Assembly (NCBI GenBank): GCA_007127495.1
Contig: SKZG01000424.1
Coordinates: 1-15,300, forward strand
Direction: 5' to 3'
From: Planctomycetales bacterium
GTDB taxonomy: Bacteria; Planctomycetota; Planctomycetia; Pirellulales; Thermoguttaceae
DNA: 15,300 nt
Shown here: positions 13,842 through 15,300 of the stretch, piece after piece
Layout of the letters: every line of letters starts with the position of its first letter
How positions within the stretch are numbered: position 1 is the first letter of the stretch
The notes under the pieces: generated by a model
What the model saw: the letters and a program-made list of their open reading frames with translations, nothing else
The model's database searches: none
Told to the model about the DNA's origin: nothing
Program-made: the position numbers and the translations under genes

Positions 13842-15257
13842 TTAGAGGCACCGCATGAATGCTGTCAGGGCCTCCTTCTCTTCCTCCGTCAGTTGGAGCT
13901 GGAGCACCAGGTTGAAGAACTCGACCGTGTCCTCCAACGTCAGGAGCCGCCCGTCATGATTGTAGGGGGGCGAGTCTTTGATTCCCCGCAGGGTAAACGT
14001 CTTGATTGGGCCGTCGGCCTTGTTGTACTGGCCGGCGATCATTTCCGCGTCATAGAACCGCTCCAGGCGCAGGTCGTGCATCTGGTTGTCGAGGTAAAAC
14101 GGCGGCTTGTGGCACTCATCGCAGCGCCCCTTGCCGAAGAACACCTGTTCGCCCAGCAACTCCTGCCGAGTGGCCTTATCAGGGCGCAGCCTTCCGAATT
14201 CGTCGAGCTTCGGGGCCGGCGGAAAATCGAAAATGTTCTGCATCTGGGCCATCATGGCCACCTGGCTGGCCCGGTCGGGCAGATGCACGCCCTTCTTCGC
14301 CGCAATCACGTGATCGCCGTCGAAGTAGGCCGTCCGCTGCTCGAACTCCGTGAAGTCTTCGATCGAGCGGAGCGAACGCTTCGAGCCGTGAATCTGCTGA
14401 TTGAACATCCCGCGCAGGCTCGGTGTGTCGAGCCGTGAGCGGGCTGCCTGTGGCCGGGTATCGGGATCGAGGTGGAAGGCCGCATTGGTATGGCCGTTTG
14501 CGTGGCAGTCGAGGCACGTCACCCCCAGGCTCGGCTCGGCCACTTTGCGGTCGTCGGTCATATTGAATTGCTGCTGCGGGAACGGAGTCAACAGCAGCCG
14601 GAGCCCCTCCATTTGGACCGGGGTCAACTTGCCCTTCATGATCCCGAAAAAGTTCTTAATCGAAAGTACTTCGCCCTGCGACACGTCGCCAAGGTCCGGG
14701 CGAGTGGTCAGGAAGATGGGCGGGGGAAACTCGGGCGTGAGGTGGTCGGGCAAATCGAACTCGACGTCGAACCGCACCAAGTCCCGCTGCTCCAATTCCT
14801 GCATCGCGTCGATCTGGTTTTGCGGGAATACTTGCCCTCCGGTCTCGTGGTGGGCGTGCGGCAATGGGCGGAACCCCATCGGGAACAGATTCCGCCGCTT
14901 GATCTCCTCGGGCGACATGGCGTTGAGTTCGTCCCAGGTGACCCCTTCAGGGAGCCGGACGCGAATGCCCCGCTGCACCGCCTGGCGGCCCCCGGACATC
15001 ATCACCTCCGACGGGTCGTCGCGCAAATCGTAGCGCGCTTCGAGCAGTTCCCGATGCCGCTGCATGACCTCGGCCTTCGCCTCGACATCACGGGCCTTGA
15101 TCGTCTCGAAGTCCTCGTCGATCTTCACAGGCATGTAGGTTTGGTCCGGTAGCTGGACGTCATCGGCCCAGCCGACGGCTCCCGCCAGGGCAACGGCGGT
15201 TAGCCCCAACGCGAACAAGAAGAACATTCGGTACGGTGGATTCGACGCATGGAACAT
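13842..15257 (-). CDS. Dihaem cytochrome c peroxidase/MauG-family protein ('cytochrome B6'-like in planctomycetes)
   Basis: The protein has 471 residues. An N-terminal signal peptide (MFFLFALGLTAVALAGAVGW, then ADD) sends it to the periplasm. Two haem c attachment motifs are present: C248-L-D-C-H252 in GVTCLDCHANGH and C379-D-E-C-H383 in GRCDECHKPPFY. PSLRGMFNQQIHGSKRSL and TLRGIKDSPPYNHDGRLLTL are typical of bacterial dihaem peroxidases, as is EDTVEFFN near the end. The roughly 230 residues before the first haem are longer than in classical CcpA and include HAHHETGG. Likely role: peroxide reduction or another haem-based oxidation. GGAAGGAG (15271-15264) lies six bases before the ATG at 15257. 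It is first in an operon with the 70-aa protein, the rhodanese and the HAD/phosphatase fusion; its promoter is outside the window. Confidence 0.88.
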   Translation of the reverse strand: MFHASNPPYRMFFLFALGLTAVALAGAVGWADDVQLPDQTYMPVKIDEDFETIKARDVEAKAEVMQRHRELLEARYDLRDDPSEVMMSGGRQAVQRGIRVRLPEGVTWDELNAMSPEEIKRRNLFPMGFRPLPHAHHETGGQVFPQNQIDAMQELEQRDLVRFDVEFDLPDHLTPEFPPPIFLTTRPDLGDVSQGEVLSIKNFFGIMKGKLTPVQMEGLRLLLTPFPQQQFNMTDDRKVAEPSLGVTCLDCHANGHTNAAFHLDPDTRPQAARSRLDTPSLRGMFNQQIHGSKRSLRSIEDFTEFEQRTAYFDGDHVIAAKKGVHLPDRASQVAMMAQMQNIFDFPPAPKLDEFGRLRPDKATRQELLGEQVFFGKGRCDECHKPPFYLDNQMHDLRLERFYDAEMIAGQYNKADGPIKTFTLRGIKDSPPYNHDGRLLTLEDTVEFFNLVLQLQLTEEEKEALTAFMRCL

Positions 15258-15300
15258 GGTGTACTCCTTCCCTTCAGGGAAAAATGGGAAACGGAATCAA

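Noticed and set aside
13893..15152. Several plus-strand frames opposite the cytochrome c peroxidase gene
   Set aside because: They are antisense shadows; the minus strand has a signal peptide, two CxxCH motifs and a strong ribosome binding site.
1..15300. CRISPR array, tRNA, rRNA, phage or defence-system genes
   Set aside because: No regularly spaced repeats, cloverleaf-like sequences or recognisable nuclease, toxin or integrase motifs were found.

Overview
This window looks like ordinary chromosome from a GC-rich bacterium, most likely a planctomycete of the Pirellulales type. That assignment is an inference from several things seen together: a cytochrome c peroxidase/'cytochrome B6'-like dihaem protein, a thioredoxin-protease fusion, a ThuA-like protein, small palindromic repeats of a kind I recall from planctomycete genomes, and mixed use of ATG/GTG/TTG starts with and without Shine-Dalgarno sequences. 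No taxonomic marker gene is present. I see no rRNA, tRNA, CRISPR array, transposase, phage gene or recognisable defence system.

Layout. (1) 1-129: the start of an unidentified minus-strand gene running off the edge, next to a short plus-strand fragment resembling a DsrE-family tail. (2) 377-1768, plus: a fused two-domain arsenosugar-type glycosyltransferase whose interdomain linker is encoded by a small inverted-repeat element. (3) 2201-6584, plus: a thioredoxin/trypsin-like protease fusion, a membrane-anchored coiled-coil protein with a degenerate GGDEF domain, and a 13-repeat TPR protein. The last two are close enough to be co-transcribed. (4) 6609-6725: a roughly 117-bp imperfect palindrome resembling a MITE or REP element. 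(5) 7044-7712, plus: a ThuA-like protein, convergent with a secreted transglutaminase-like protein (7741-8691, minus). (6) 9022-10680, plus: a TsaC/Sua5-type threonylcarbamoyl-AMP synthase fused to a low-molecular-weight phosphatase with an arginine-phosphatase-type P-loop, followed by rpiB. (7) 11096-11665, plus: a conserved-looking protein of unknown function. (8) 15257-11729, minus: a compact operon of dihaem cytochrome c peroxidase, a 70-residue helical protein, a rhodanese and a beta-phosphoglucomutase-like/trehalose-phosphatase fusion. The last two junctions are ATGA stop/start overlaps.

The theme of the window is gene fusion: four of the thirteen complete proteins join two domains that are usually separate proteins. 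The TsaC-phosphatase/rpiB arrangement mirrors the Bacillus subtilis ywlC-ywlE-ywlF(rpiB) neighbourhood. The palindrome that encodes a protein linker, and the large intergenic palindrome, are the best leads not explained by ordinary gene content. I did not find convincing evidence of an entirely new multi-gene system.
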